From Streptomyces sp. NRRL B-24484 (lineage in GTDB: Bacteria; Actinomycetota; Actinomycetes; Streptomycetales; Streptomycetaceae): a DNA stretch of 64,000 nucleotides. The number at the start of each line of letters is the position of its first letter. Position 1 is the first letter of the stretch. Of this stretch, positions 52,428 through 60,533 are shown piece by piece. Location of the stretch: assembly GCF_000717715.1 (NCBI RefSeq), contig NZ_JOAI01000021.1, forward strand, positions 1-64,000. Direction: 5' to 3'. A program made the position numbers and the translations under genes. A model generated the notes under the pieces. It saw only the letters and a list, made by a program, of their open reading frames with translations, was not told where the DNA came from and ran no database searches.

Positions 52428-52871
52428 ATGGCCACCCCCCAGCAGACCGCCGACCCGCGCCCCGAGAGCCCGGACACCTGTCCCGGCGGCGACCAGGGGT
52501 TCGACATCTTCGCCGCCGTCTGCCCCAGCCGGGACGTGTTCGCCGAGCTCGCCGACAAGTGGTCGCTGCTGCTCCTGCTGAGCCTGCACAGCTGCGGCGA
52601 GCAGCGGTTCTCCGAGCTCCAGCGCGCGGTCGGCGGAGTCAGCCGCAAGATGCTCACCCAGTCCCTGCGCGCCCTGGAGCGGGACGGGCTGGTGCTGCGC
52701 ACCGTGCACCCGGAGACCCCGCCGCGGGTCGTCTACGGGCTGCTGCCGCTCGGCCGCACCCTCGCGGAGCGGATCTCGCCGCTCGGCGACTGGGTCGAGT
52801 CCTACGCCGGCCAGGTGGTGGCGGCGCGCGAGCGCTTCGACCAGGCGCACGGCGGCGACTGCACGCCGTAA
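52428..52871 (+). CDS. HxlR-family transcriptional regulator
   Basis: A 147-residue winged-helix regulator. The HxlR core is clear: Cys32 in the sensor-like CPSRDVF segment, then DKWSLLLLLSL, RFSELQRAVGGVSRKMLTQSLRALERDGLV and YGLLPLGRTL. The Cys near the N-terminus of the domain is the position used for redox or electrophile sensing in some relatives (QorR/HypR), which would suit control of the divergent quinone reductase. Four Cys in total, including CP in the N-terminal tail. ATG at 52428. Confidence 0.9.
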   Translation: MATPQQTADPRPESPDTCPGGDQGFDIFAAVCPSRDVFAELADKWSLLLLLSLHSCGEQRFSELQRAVGGVSRKMLTQSLRALERDGLVLRTVHPETPPRVVYGLLPLGRTLAERISPLGDWVESYAGQVVAARERFDQAHGGDCTP

Positions 52872-52982
52872 GGGCCGTTCCCGGGCCCGGTCGGAGCGGC
52901 TGCGACCGATTTCCCTTTCCGGCCGCCCACCCTGTAATGTCTTCCTCGTTCACGGGGAACACCGCGAACACACCGAGAACAA

Positions 52983-53058
52983 GCCCCTATAGCTCAGTCG
53001 GTAGAGCGTCTCCATGGTAAGGAGAAGGTCTGCGGTTCGATTCCGCATGGGGGCTCCA
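52983..53058 (+). tRNA. tRNA-Thr (anticodon GGT)
   Basis: A 76-nt tRNA with the 3' CCA encoded: acceptor GCCCCTA/TGGGGGC, D arm with AGCTCAGTCGGTAGAGC, anticodon arm TCTCC-ATGGTAA-GGAGA with anticodon GGT, and T arm TGCGG-TTCGATT-CCGCA. A TAATGT -10-like box lies at 52935-52940. Confidence 0.97.
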
Positions 53059-53066
53059 CGGAGCTC

Positions 53067-53096
53067 GAAGGCCCTCGCCGCAAGGCGGGGGCCTTC
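53067..53096 (+). terminator. Terminator after tRNA-Thr
   Basis: A 13-bp stem with one G-T pair (GAAGGCCCTCGCC / GGCGGGGGCCTTC) and GCAA tetraloop, 8 nt after the tRNA. Confidence 0.85.
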
Positions 53097-53106
53097 GGCG
53101 TTTCCC

Positions 53107-53150
53107 GGGGCCGGTCAGGGGCCGGTCAGGGGCCGGTCAGGGGCCGTCCG
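53107..53150. repeat. Tandem 11-bp repeat (three perfect copies plus one partial)
   Basis: GGGGCCGGTCA repeats head to tail at 53107-53139 and is followed by a degraded copy GGGGCCGTCCG. It lies in the gap between the tRNA-Thr terminator and the response-regulator gene. Confidence 0.75.
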
Positions 53151-53275
53151 GGCCGGGTCCGTGCCGTGGGGCGGCCTGGCGGACCCGCCGGGGATGCGCT
53201 GTGATGGTGCGTCGAGCGCCGCGCCGGGTGCGGAGGTCCCCGGCGGACGGCGCGGGGGACTGGGGGAGGGGCGCC

Positions 53276-53950
53276 GTGGGCGTTCGGCTCGTGATCGTCG
53301 ACGACCACCGCCTGCTGGCCGAGGCCCTGGCGGCCGCCCTGCGGCTGCGCGGGCACCGCGTCCTCGCCGTGGGGGCGCCCGCCGCCGCCGTCGGCGGCCT
53401 GGTCGCCGGCCGGCGGCCCGAGGTCTGCCTGCTCGGACTCGCCGACCCGGCGGCGGACGAGGACCCGTTCGGCCCGCTGAGGCGGCTGCGCGCCGAGCGT
53501 CCCGAGGTGGCCGTCGTGGTGCTCGGCCCGGTCGGCGACCCCGGGCGGGTGGCGGCGGCCTTCGCCGCCGGCGCAGCCGGCTACGTGCGCAGCGACGAGC
53601 GGATCGAGGTCGTCGAGCGCGCCGTCGCACGGGTCCGGGCGGGAGAGGCGGCGGTCGCCGCCGAGGTGCTGCAGGGGGCGTTCGAGGCGCTGCTGCGGCC
53701 GGCCGCCGAGCCGGACGACGACGCGGTACGGCTGCTGCGGCTGCTCACCCGGCGCGAGGCCCAGGTGCTGGCGCGGATCGCCGAGGGCGAGGACACCGCC
53801 GCCATCGCCGCCGGCATGGGGATCGCCTCCAGCACCGCCCGGACCCACGTGCAGCGGGTGCTGGTGAAGCTCGGTGCCCGCTCCCGGCTGGAAGCCGCGG
53901 CGGTGGCCGCCCGGACCGGACTGCTGGACCGGGTCGACCGGTCCGCCTGA
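53276..53950 (+). CDS. LuxR/NarL-type response regulator with degenerate receiver
   Basis: A 224-residue regulator: receiver-like domain (1-120), linker, and a LuxR helix-turn-helix (LLTRREAQVLARIAEGE ... SSTARTHVQRVLVKLGARS). The acidic pocket pair Asp9-Asp10 (IVDDH) is kept, but the phosphorylation site reads LLGLADP, with Gly54 in place of Asp, and the switch Lys is not evident (YVRSDE). It should therefore work without phosphorylation. No sensor kinase gene adjoins it. GTG at 53276 has GGGGGAGGGG upstream. The galTEK operon follows directly; whether it controls galTEK is open. Confidence 0.85.
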   Translation: MGVRLVIVDDHRLLAEALAAALRLRGHRVLAVGAPAAAVGGLVAGRRPEVCLLGLADPAADEDPFGPLRRLRAERPEVAVVVLGPVGDPGRVAAAFAAGAAGYVRSDERIEVVERAVARVRAGEAAVAAEVLQGAFEALLRPAAEPDDDAVRLLRLLTRREAQVLARIAEGEDTAAIAAGMGIASSTARTHVQRVLVKLGARSRLEAAAVAARTGLLDRVDRSA

Positions 53951-53973
53951 CCCTCCGCACACCCCTCGGGATG

Positions 53974-54002
53974 TTGACTTGTGGTCGGTGATGTTCGAAT
54001 AT
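53974..54002 (+). promoter_or_regulatory. Promoter of the galTEK operon
   Basis: TTGACT at 53974-53979 and GAATAT at 53997-54002 with 17-bp spacing form a vegetative-type promoter; the region is AT-rich for this genome. GAGGAG lies at 54012-54017 and the GTG start at 54035. The glucose-sensitive galP1 promoter of S. lividans lies in the same place. Confidence 0.6.
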
Positions 54003-54034
54003 GTTGGAGAGCGAGGAGATCGGAGCAGTCCATC

Positions 54035-55138
54035 GTGAAGAAGACCGTCACCAAGCTCGCGGACGGCCGCGAGCTCATCTACTTCGACACGGACGACTCC
54101 GTGCTGCGGGACTCCGCCGACCTGCGCCCGCTGGAACCCGCGGCGAGCCTCTCCGAGATCCGCCGGGACCCGGTCAGCGGCGACTGGGTGACCGTCGCCG
54201 CCCACCGGCAGGGCCGCACCTACCACCCGCCGGCCGACGAGTGCCCGCTCTGCCCGTCCCACGACGGCCGGCTCAGCGAGATCCCGGCCGCCGACTACCA
54301 GGTCGCGGTCTTCGAGAACCGCTTCCCGTCGCTGGCCGCCGACGCCGCCGCGCACGCGGCCGACCACCACCACCCGGTCGCCGACTCGGCCCCCGGCACC
54401 GGCCGCTGCGAGGTGGTCTGCTTCACCGCCGACCACGCCAAGTCCTTCGCGGACCTCGACGAGCGGCAGGCCCGCCTCGTCCTCGACGCCTGGACGGACC
54501 GGACGGCCGACCTGTCCGCCCTGCCCGGCGTCCGCCAGGTGTACTGCTTCGAGAACCGCGGCGCGGAGATCGGCGTCACCCTCGCCCACCCGCACGGGCA
54601 GATCTACGCCTTCCCGTTCGTCACCCCGCGGACGGCACGCGCCCTGGAGCGGGCCGCCGAGCATCGGGCCCGCACCGGCCGCAACCTCTTCGAGGACCTG
54701 CTCGACGCCGAACGCGCCGACCCCGTCCGGGTGGTGCTGGCCGGCGAGCACTGGACGGCCTTCGTCCCGTTCGCCGCCCGCTGGCCCTACGAGGTGCACC
54801 TCTACCCCAACCGGCGGGTCCCCGACCTGACCGCCCTCACCGAGGCCGAACGCGCCGAGTTCCCCGGGATCCACCTGGAGCTGCTGCGCCGCTTCGACCG
54901 GTTGTTCATCGAGCCCGGGCACAATGAGCAGGCCCAGCCGACGCCGTACATCGCGGCCTGGCACCAGGCACCCACCCTCGGAGGCGAGGAGCTGGCGCTG
55001 CACCTGGAGCTGTTCACGATTCGTCGTACGGTGGGCAAGCTCAAGTTCCTGGCCGGCGTCGAGTCCGGCATGGACGCGTTCGTCAACGACGTGTCGCCCG
55101 AGACGGCGGCACAGCGCATGCGGGAGGTCGCAACATGA
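54035..55138 (+). CDS. galT: Galactose-1-phosphate uridylyltransferase GalT
   Basis: A 367-residue HIT-superfamily enzyme that exchanges UMP between UDP-glucose and galactose 1-phosphate. The first zinc-site cysteines (CPLCPS), ENRFPSL, the catalytic AHPHGQIYAF (His-x-His) and the C-terminal block NEQAQPTPYIAAWHQAP are intact. GTG at 54035. The final bases overlap galE (ATGA). It uses UDP-glucose supplied by GalU encoded at 18.6 kb. Confidence 0.95.
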   Translation: MKKTVTKLADGRELIYFDTDDSVLRDSADLRPLEPAASLSEIRRDPVSGDWVTVAAHRQGRTYHPPADECPLCPSHDGRLSEIPAADYQVAVFENRFPSLAADAAAHAADHHHPVADSAPGTGRCEVVCFTADHAKSFADLDERQARLVLDAWTDRTADLSALPGVRQVYCFENRGAEIGVTLAHPHGQIYAFPFVTPRTARALERAAEHRARTGRNLFEDLLDAERADPVRVVLAGEHWTAFVPFAARWPYEVHLYPNRRVPDLTALTEAERAEFPGIHLELLRRFDRLFIEPGHNEQAQPTPYIAAWHQAPTLGGEELALHLELFTIRRTVGKLKFLAGVESGMDAFVNDVSPETAAQRMREVAT

Positions 55139-56097
55139 GTAAGTACCTGGTCACGGGTGGCGCCGGCTACGTGGGCAGCGTGGTCGCCGCCCACCTGCTG
55201 GAGGCCGGACACCAGGTCACCGTGCTCGACGACCTGTCGACGGGCTTCGCCGAGGGCGTGCCGGCCGGTGCCGGGTTCGTCCGCGGCCGGATCCAGGACG
55301 CCGCCGACGTGCTCGACGGCTCCTACGACGGCGTCCTGCACTTCGCCGCCTCCTCGCAGGTCGGCGAGTCCGTCGCGGACCCGGAGAAGTACTGGCGCAA
55401 CAACGTGGCCGGCTCGCTGGAGCTGATCTCCGCCATGCGCAAGGCCGGCGTGCGCAAGCTCGTCTTCTCCTCCACCGCGGCCGTGTACGGCGAGCCCGAG
55501 GCCGTCCCGATCGCGGAGACCGCCCGCACCGCGCCGACCAACACCTACGGTGCCACCAAGCTCGCCGTCGACCACCTGATCACCAGCGAGGCCGTCGCCC
55601 ACGGGCTCGCCGCCGTCTCGCTGCGCTACTTCAACGTGGCCGGCGCCCACGGCGAATTCGGGGAGCGCCACGAGCCCGAGTCGCACCTCATCCCGCTGGT
55701 CTTCCAGGCCGCGCTCGGCCAGCGCCCGCACATCGCCGTCTACGGCGACGACTACCCGACCCCGGACGGCACCTGCATCCGCGACTACATCCACGTCGCC
55801 GACCTCGCCGAGGCCCACCTGCTCGCCCTCGGCGCCGCCCGCGCCGGCGAGCACCTGATCTGCAACCTCGGCAACGGCAACGGCTTCTCCGTCCGCCAGG
55901 TCATCGAGTCCGTCAAGCGCGTGACCGGCCGTGAGATCCCCGTCGTCACCGCCGAGCGCCGCCCCGGCGACCCGGCCGTCCTGGTCGCCTCCGCCACCCG
56001 CGCCCACGAGGCGCTCGGCTGGCGGCCCCGCCGCCCCGAGCTCGACGACATCGTCGCCGACGCCTGGGCCTTCACCCTGGAGAAGCGAGCCCGATGA
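55135..56097 (+). CDS. galE: UDP-glucose 4-epimerase GalE
   Basis: A 320-residue short-chain dehydrogenase-type epimerase that interconverts UDP-galactose and UDP-glucose. The NAD loop GGAGYVGS, STAAVYGEP and the YGATK catalytic Tyr-Lys are present, as is the substrate block RYFNVAGA. It overlaps galT upstream and galK downstream by four bases each, so the three are coupled. Confidence 0.95.
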   Translation: MSKYLVTGGAGYVGSVVAAHLLEAGHQVTVLDDLSTGFAEGVPAGAGFVRGRIQDAADVLDGSYDGVLHFAASSQVGESVADPEKYWRNNVAGSLELISAMRKAGVRKLVFSSTAAVYGEPEAVPIAETARTAPTNTYGATKLAVDHLITSEAVAHGLAAVSLRYFNVAGAHGEFGERHEPESHLIPLVFQAALGQRPHIAVYGDDYPTPDGTCIRDYIHVADLAEAHLLALGAARAGEHLICNLGNGNGFSVRQVIESVKRVTGREIPVVTAERRPGDPAVLVASATRAHEALGWRPRRPELDDIVADAWAFTLEKRAR

Positions 56098-57227
56098 CAG
56101 ATGCCCAGTCCGTCCAGCACGGCGCCGCCCCGGCAGGGGTCTGGGCGGCGCCCGGCCGGGTCAACCTGATCGGCGAACACACCGACTACAACGACGGCTT
56201 CGTGCTGCCCGTGGCCCTGCCGCAGGCCGCCCGCGCCGACGTCCGGCTCCGCGCCGACGGCCTGCTCCGCCTGCACAGCGAGCAGGCCGGGGGCGGCCCG
56301 GTGGAGCTCGCGGTGGCCGATCTCGTCCCGGGCGGCGTGGACGGCTGGGCCAAGTACCCGGCCGCGGTGGTGTGGACGCTGCGCGCGGCCGGGTACGGGG
56401 TCGGCGGCGCCGACATCCGCATCGACAGCTCGGTGCCGACCGGCGCCGGCCTCTCCTCCTCGGCCGCCATCGAGTGCGTGGTCGCCGCCGCCTACAACGA
56501 CCTGCACGGGCTCGGCCTCGACGGCCCGGCCCTCGCCCGGCTCGCCCAGCGTGCCGAGAACGAGTTCGTCGGCGTCCCCTGCGGGATCATGGACCAGATG
56601 GCCTCGGTCTGCTGCACCGAGGGCAACGCGCTCTTCCTCGACACCCGCGACCTCGCCCAGCGGCAGGTCCCGTTCGACCTCGCCGGGGCCGGACTGCGGC
56701 TGCTGGTGATCGACACCCGGGTCAAGCACGACCTCGCCGACGGCGCCTACGCCGAACTCCGGGCCGGCTGCGAGCGGGCCGCCGCCCTGCTCGGCCTGGA
56801 CGCCCTGCGGGACCTCGGACCCGCCGGGCTGGACGCCGCCCTCGACCGGCTGCCGACCGAACTGCGGTCGCTGGTGCGGCACGTGGTCACCGAGAACGCC
56901 CGCGTCCGGGAGGCGATGGCCCACCTCGACCTCGGCGACCTCGCCGCGCTCGGGCCGATCCTCACCGCCGGGCACGCCTCGCTCCGCGACGACTACCGGG
57001 TCTCCTGTCCCGAGACCGACCTGGCGGTCGACACCGCCGTCGCGGCCGGCGCCCTCGGCGCCCGGATGACCGGCGGCGGCTTCGGCGGCTCCGTCATCGC
57101 CCTGACCGCCGCCGACACCCTCGACGCCGTCTCCGGGGCCGTCACCACCGCCTTCACCGACGCCGGTTACGCGGCCCCCCGCACCTTCACCGCCGTTCCC
57201 GCCCGGGGCGCCCACCGCGTCGGGTAG
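56094..57227 (+). CDS. galK: Galactokinase GalK
   Basis: A 377-residue GHMP kinase that phosphorylates galactose at C1. The galactokinase signature GRVNLIGEHTDYNDGFVLP, the ATP loop PTGAGLSSSAAIE and the C-terminal GARMTGGGFGGSVIAL are textbook. It completes the Leloir operon galT-galE-galK. A strong hairpin follows. Confidence 0.96.
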   Translation: MTDAQSVQHGAAPAGVWAAPGRVNLIGEHTDYNDGFVLPVALPQAARADVRLRADGLLRLHSEQAGGGPVELAVADLVPGGVDGWAKYPAAVVWTLRAAGYGVGGADIRIDSSVPTGAGLSSSAAIECVVAAAYNDLHGLGLDGPALARLAQRAENEFVGVPCGIMDQMASVCCTEGNALFLDTRDLAQRQVPFDLAGAGLRLLVIDTRVKHDLADGAYAELRAGCERAAALLGLDALRDLGPAGLDAALDRLPTELRSLVRHVVTENARVREAMAHLDLGDLAALGPILTAGHASLRDDYRVSCPETDLAVDTAVAAGALGARMTGGGFGGSVIALTAADTLDAVSGAVTTAFTDAGYAAPRTFTAVPARGAHRVG

Positions 57228-57236
57228 CGGCAGCCG

Positions 57237-57284
57237 CGAGCCCCCGGCGGCGGTCCCGTCCAGGGTCCCGCCGCCGGGGGCTCG
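57237..57284 (+). terminator. Terminator after galK
   Basis: A perfect 17-bp stem (CGAGCCCCCGGCGGCGG at 57237-57253 and complement at 57268-57284) begins 10 bp after the galK stop. Confidence 0.9.
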
Positions 57285-57414
57285 TGGTCGCTGCGCGAAG
57301 GTCAAATCCCCAGGGGATGAAGAAACTTCACCAATCCCCCACCCTTCACTCGCCCCTCCCGTACGCTGAGTCCGGTACCGGTGGGGGTCGGCGCCGGAGC
57401 AGGGGGGACGAACG

Positions 57415-58257
57415 ATGGGACGTGTTCGCGTCCTGGTGGTCGACGACCACCGCATCTTCGCCGAGGCGCTGGCCACGGCGCTCGCCGCCGAGCCCGAGAT
57501 CGAGGTCGGTGCGGCAGGCAGCGCCGCCGCGGCCGAACGGGCGCTGGAGCGCGCCGCCGCCGAGGGCCGCCCGTACGACATCGCCCTGGTGGACGCCGAC
57601 CTGACCCCCGCGGCCGGCCGTCCCGGCCCGTCCCGCTCCCGCGACCGGTTCCCCGTCGCGGTCGTTCCGCTGCCGCGCCGCGAGGCGTCCGCCGCGCTGC
57701 CGTCCGGCGACGGCATCGCCCTGGTGGCCCGGATCTGCCGCGCCCATCCGGCGCTCCGTGCCGTGGTCCTCGCGACCGACGACGACCCGCGCCGCGCGGT
57801 GCGCGCGCTGCAGGCGGGTGCCTCGGGCTGGGTCGCCAAGGAGAGCTCGCTGGGGCGGCTGCTCGCCGTCGTCCGCGGGGTGCTGCGCGACGAGACGCAC
57901 CTGCCGCCGGCCCTGCTGACGGGCGTGGTACGGGAGTTGACCAGTGCCCGGCGCGACCGCACGGAGAGCGAGCGGCTGGTCGGCACGCTGACCCCGCGTG
58001 AGGAGGAGGTGCTGCGGTGCATGGTGGCCGGCCTCGGCCGGCAGGCCGTCGCCGAGCGGCTGTACCTCTCCCCGCACACCGTCCGCACCCACATGCAGAA
58101 CGTCCTCGGCAAGTTGGGGGTGCACTCCACCCTCGCCGCCGTCGCGGTGGCCCGCCGGGCGGGGATCACGCCCTCCGAGCCGCTGCCCCCGCTCGCCGCG
58201 GCCCAGCCACCGCATCCGCCGACCGTCGCCTCGAACGCAGGCCCGGGCGCGGGCTGA
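57415..58257 (+). CDS. LuxR-type response regulator with an insertion in the receiver
   Basis: A 280-residue regulator. The receiver has the acidic pair Asp10-Asp11 (VVDDH) and the phosphorylatable Asp60 (ALVDADL), but about 35-40 residues rich in Arg/Pro/Ser are inserted right after it before the domain resumes at LVARICRAHPALRAVVLATD. Thr/Lys switch positions appear as ATDD and WVAKES. A LuxR helix-turn-helix follows (LTPREEEVLRCMVAGLGRQAVAERLYLSPHTVRTHM). The C-terminal 35 residues are Pro/Ala-rich. ATG at 57415 has AGGGGGG upstream; TACGCT (57362-57367) may be the -10. The CapD-like gene follows after 89 bp. Confidence 0.88.
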   Translation: MGRVRVLVVDDHRIFAEALATALAAEPEIEVGAAGSAAAAERALERAAAEGRPYDIALVDADLTPAAGRPGPSRSRDRFPVAVVPLPRREASAALPSGDGIALVARICRAHPALRAVVLATDDDPRRAVRALQAGASGWVAKESSLGRLLAVVRGVLRDETHLPPALLTGVVRELTSARRDRTESERLVGTLTPREEEVLRCMVAGLGRQAVAERLYLSPHTVRTHMQNVLGKLGVHSTLAAVAVARRAGITPSEPLPPLAAAQPPHPPTVASNAGPGAG

Positions 58258-58346
58258 ATCGTTTCCTCGCGCCCTCACCGGGCGGGGAGCGGCCCGACGC
58301 CACCCCCAGGTACCGACTCCGTCAGGTCAGGGAGACCGGAGGACAG

Positions 58347-59888
58347 ATGTCGCCGAACCGCACCGCCGCCCGTCCCGATGCACAGCCCGCCCCCGCCGCG
58401 GGGGCGGCCGCCGGCCCGCCGTGCCTGCGCACCCTGGTGATCGGCGGTGGTGCCGCGGGGTCGGCGCTGGTCCGCGACCTGATCCGCACGCCGGAGTTCG
58501 GCCTCGCCCCGGTGGGCGTCCTGGACGACGACCCGGCCAAGGCGGGCACGGCCGTGGACGGCGTGCCGGTGCTGGGCCCGCTGGCCGGGCTGACGCCGCT
58601 GGCGGTGGCGCACGGCGCGCAGGTGGTGGTGCTGGCGATCCCCGGACTGCCGCACCAGCAGGTGCGCGCACTGGCGACGGCGGCGGCCGCGGCCGGGGCG
58701 GCCGTCCGCTACCTGCCGTCCTTCCTGTCGGCGCTCCGCCGCGAGGTGGTCGGTTCGGACCTGCGCACCCTGGACGTCAACAAGCTGATCGGCCGGCACG
58801 AGGTGCACGTGGTCTCCCCGGACGTGCGGGCGGTGATCGAGGGCCGCCGGGTGCTGGTGACGGGCGCGGGCGGGTCGATCGGCAGCGAGCTCTGCCGACA
58901 GGTGCACGCCTTCGGCCCGTCCGAGCTCTACATGCTCGACCACGACGAGTCCAACCTGCACCGGCTCCAGCTGGAGATCTGGGGCGAGGCGCTGCTCACC
59001 GACGACTCGCTGGTGATCGCGGACATCCGGGACCGGCCGCGGATCCAGCAGATCTTCCGCGACCTGCGGCCGGAGGTGGTGTTCCACGCGGCGGCGCACA
59101 AGCACCTGCCGCTGCTGGAGCGGCACCCGAGCGAGGCGGTGAAGTCCAACGTCCTCGGCACCGACCACCTGGTGGAGGCGGCGCTCGCCACCGGCGTGGA
59201 GCGCTTCGTGCTGATCTCCACCGACAAGGCGGCCGATCCGACCTCGGTGCTGGGCGCGAGCAAGCGGCTGGCCGAGCTGATCGTCCGGGCGAACGCCCGG
59301 GACGCCCGGAACCTGGGCACCGGGGTGTTCTCGGCCGTCCGGTTCGGCAACGTGCTGGGCTCGCGCGGTTCGCTGCTGTCGGTGCTGGAGGAGCAGCTGC
59401 GCAGCGGCGGTCCGGTGACCGTCACCCACCCGGACGTGACCCGGTTCTTCATGACCATCGAGGAGGCGGTCGGCCTGGTGCTGGAGGCCGGCCGGATGGC
59501 GGAGGGCGGCGAGGTCTTCGTGCTGGACATGGGCGAGCCGGTGCGGATCGTCGACCTGGTGCGCAACTTCGCCCGGCAGGTGCAGCTGGGCGCGGAGGAC
59601 GTGGAGATCCGCTACACGGGCCTGCGGGCGGGCGAGAAGCTCAACGAGGCGCTGTTCTCGGAGGGCGAGGAACGGCTGCCGACCGAGCACGGCCGGATCT
59701 TCGCGACGGTGGCGGGCGACGGCGGCCCGGAGGACCTGGCGGGCGGCCTGACCGGGCTGTACGCGGCGGCGAAGGTCAATGCGGACACCGAGGTGCGCGA
59801 CCGGCTGGCGGAGCTGCTGCCGGGCTACCGGACGCCGGAGGCCGTTCCGGTGCCGGCCCTGGCCACGCCGTACCCGGACGGCTTCTGA
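58347..59888 (+). CDS. CapD/WbpM-like nucleotide-sugar 4,6-dehydratase or epimerase, soluble form
   Basis: A 513-residue protein of the polysaccharide biosynthesis CapD family. Residues 28-145 form the CoA-binding/Rossmann module (LVIGGGAAGSALVRDLI, GVLDDDPAKAG), and from about 170 comes the SDR domain (VLVTGAGGSIGSELC, HAAAHKHLPLLE, ISTDKAADPTSVLGASKR, RFGNVLGSRGS, TRFFMTIEEA). Homologues such as WbpM start with four membrane helices, which are missing here. It would act on UDP-GlcNAc or related sugars for an envelope or exopolysaccharide sugar. ATG at 58347 has CCGGAGG upstream. Confidence 0.9.
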   Translation: MSPNRTAARPDAQPAPAAGAAAGPPCLRTLVIGGGAAGSALVRDLIRTPEFGLAPVGVLDDDPAKAGTAVDGVPVLGPLAGLTPLAVAHGAQVVVLAIPGLPHQQVRALATAAAAAGAAVRYLPSFLSALRREVVGSDLRTLDVNKLIGRHEVHVVSPDVRAVIEGRRVLVTGAGGSIGSELCRQVHAFGPSELYMLDHDESNLHRLQLEIWGEALLTDDSLVIADIRDRPRIQQIFRDLRPEVVFHAAAHKHLPLLERHPSEAVKSNVLGTDHLVEAALATGVERFVLISTDKAADPTSVLGASKRLAELIVRANARDARNLGTGVFSAVRFGNVLGSRGSLLSVLEEQLRSGGPVTVTHPDVTRFFMTIEEAVGLVLEAGRMAEGGEVFVLDMGEPVRIVDLVRNFARQVQLGAEDVEIRYTGLRAGEKLNEALFSEGEERLPTEHGRIFATVAGDGGPEDLAGGLTGLYAAAKVNADTEVRDRLAELLPGYRTPEAVPVPALATPYPDGF

Positions 59889-59927
59889 GGCCCGGACGGC
59901 GCCCGGCCGGCCGGCGGGGGCGCGCGG

Positions 59928-60422
59928 TCAGCCGGCCTGGTCGAAGGGGGCGACCAGGCAGCGCAGCAGCGAGGCGAGCTCGCCCTGCTGGTCGGAGCTG
60001 AGCTGGGCGAGGAGTTCGCGCTCGTGGGCGAGCAGGCCGGCGAGCGCCTGGTCGGCCTTGTCGCGGCCGTCGTCGGTGAGCCGGACGAGGACGCCGCGCC
60101 GGTCGTCAGGGTCGGGCAGCCGGCGGACGAGGTTCTTGCCGGTGAGCCGGTCGATCCGGTTGGTCATGGTGCCGGAGGTGACCAGGGTCTGGGTGAGCAG
60201 CTGGCCGGGGGAGAGCTGGTAGGGCGAACCGGCCCGGCGCAGGGCCGTCAGCACGTCGAACTCCCACGGCTCCAGGCCGTGCTCGGCGAACGCGGTGCGG
60301 CGGGCACGGTCGAGGTGCCGGGCGAGTCGGCTGACCCGGCTGAGCACCTCGAGCGGTTCCACGTCGAGGTCGGGGCGCTCTCGGCGCCATGCTGCGACCA
60401 GGCGGTCGACCTCGTCCTCCAT
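59928..60422 (-). CDS. tamR: MarR-family regulator TamR
   Basis: A 164-residue MarR protein: EVLSRVSRLARHLDRARR, winged helix LLTQTLVTSGTMTNRIDRLTGKNLVRR and wing DPDDRRGVLVRLTDDG. It is divergent from the trans-aconitate methyltransferase gene, as in S. coelicolor, where TamR was reported to respond to citrate/aconitate-type ligands and to control tam, aconitase and citrate synthase genes. ATG at 60422 lies 7 nt after a TACACT -10 box (leaderless). Confidence 0.88.
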   Translation of the reverse strand: MEDEVDRLVAAWRRERPDLDVEPLEVLSRVSRLARHLDRARRTAFAEHGLEPWEFDVLTALRRAGSPYQLSPGQLLTQTLVTSGTMTNRIDRLTGKNLVRRLPDPDDRRGVLVRLTDDGRDKADQALAGLLAHERELLAQLSSDQQGELASLLRCLVAPFDQAG

Positions 60423-60429
60423 GACGATC

Positions 60430-60435
60430 AGTGTA
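60430..60435 (-). promoter_or_regulatory. -10 box of tamR, predicted leaderless
   Basis: TACACT on the minus strand with CTTCAC 17 bp upstream as a weak -35; it ends 7 nt before the tamR ATG. Confidence 0.55.
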
Positions 60436-60459
60436 TCGGGGGTTGTGTCGATGTGAAGT

Positions 60460-60519
60460 CTCTTGACATCGAGAGTTTTCACGCGCAGTCTCTCGACTGG
60501 ATATCTTGATGTCGAGATA
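60460..60519. promoter_or_regulatory. Two TamR-type palindromic operators
   Basis: Site 1 is CTCTTGACATCGAGAG (60460-60475); site 2 is TATCTTGATGTCGAGATA (60502-60519). Both fit an inverted repeat of TCTCGA/TCTTGA with 2-bp centre, and their centres are 43 bp apart, about four helical turns. An extra half-site TCTCTCGA lies between (60489-60496). Two dimers could bind on the same DNA face and shut both promoters. Confidence 0.8.
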
Positions 60520-60533
60520 CTTTGGAGGCCGTC

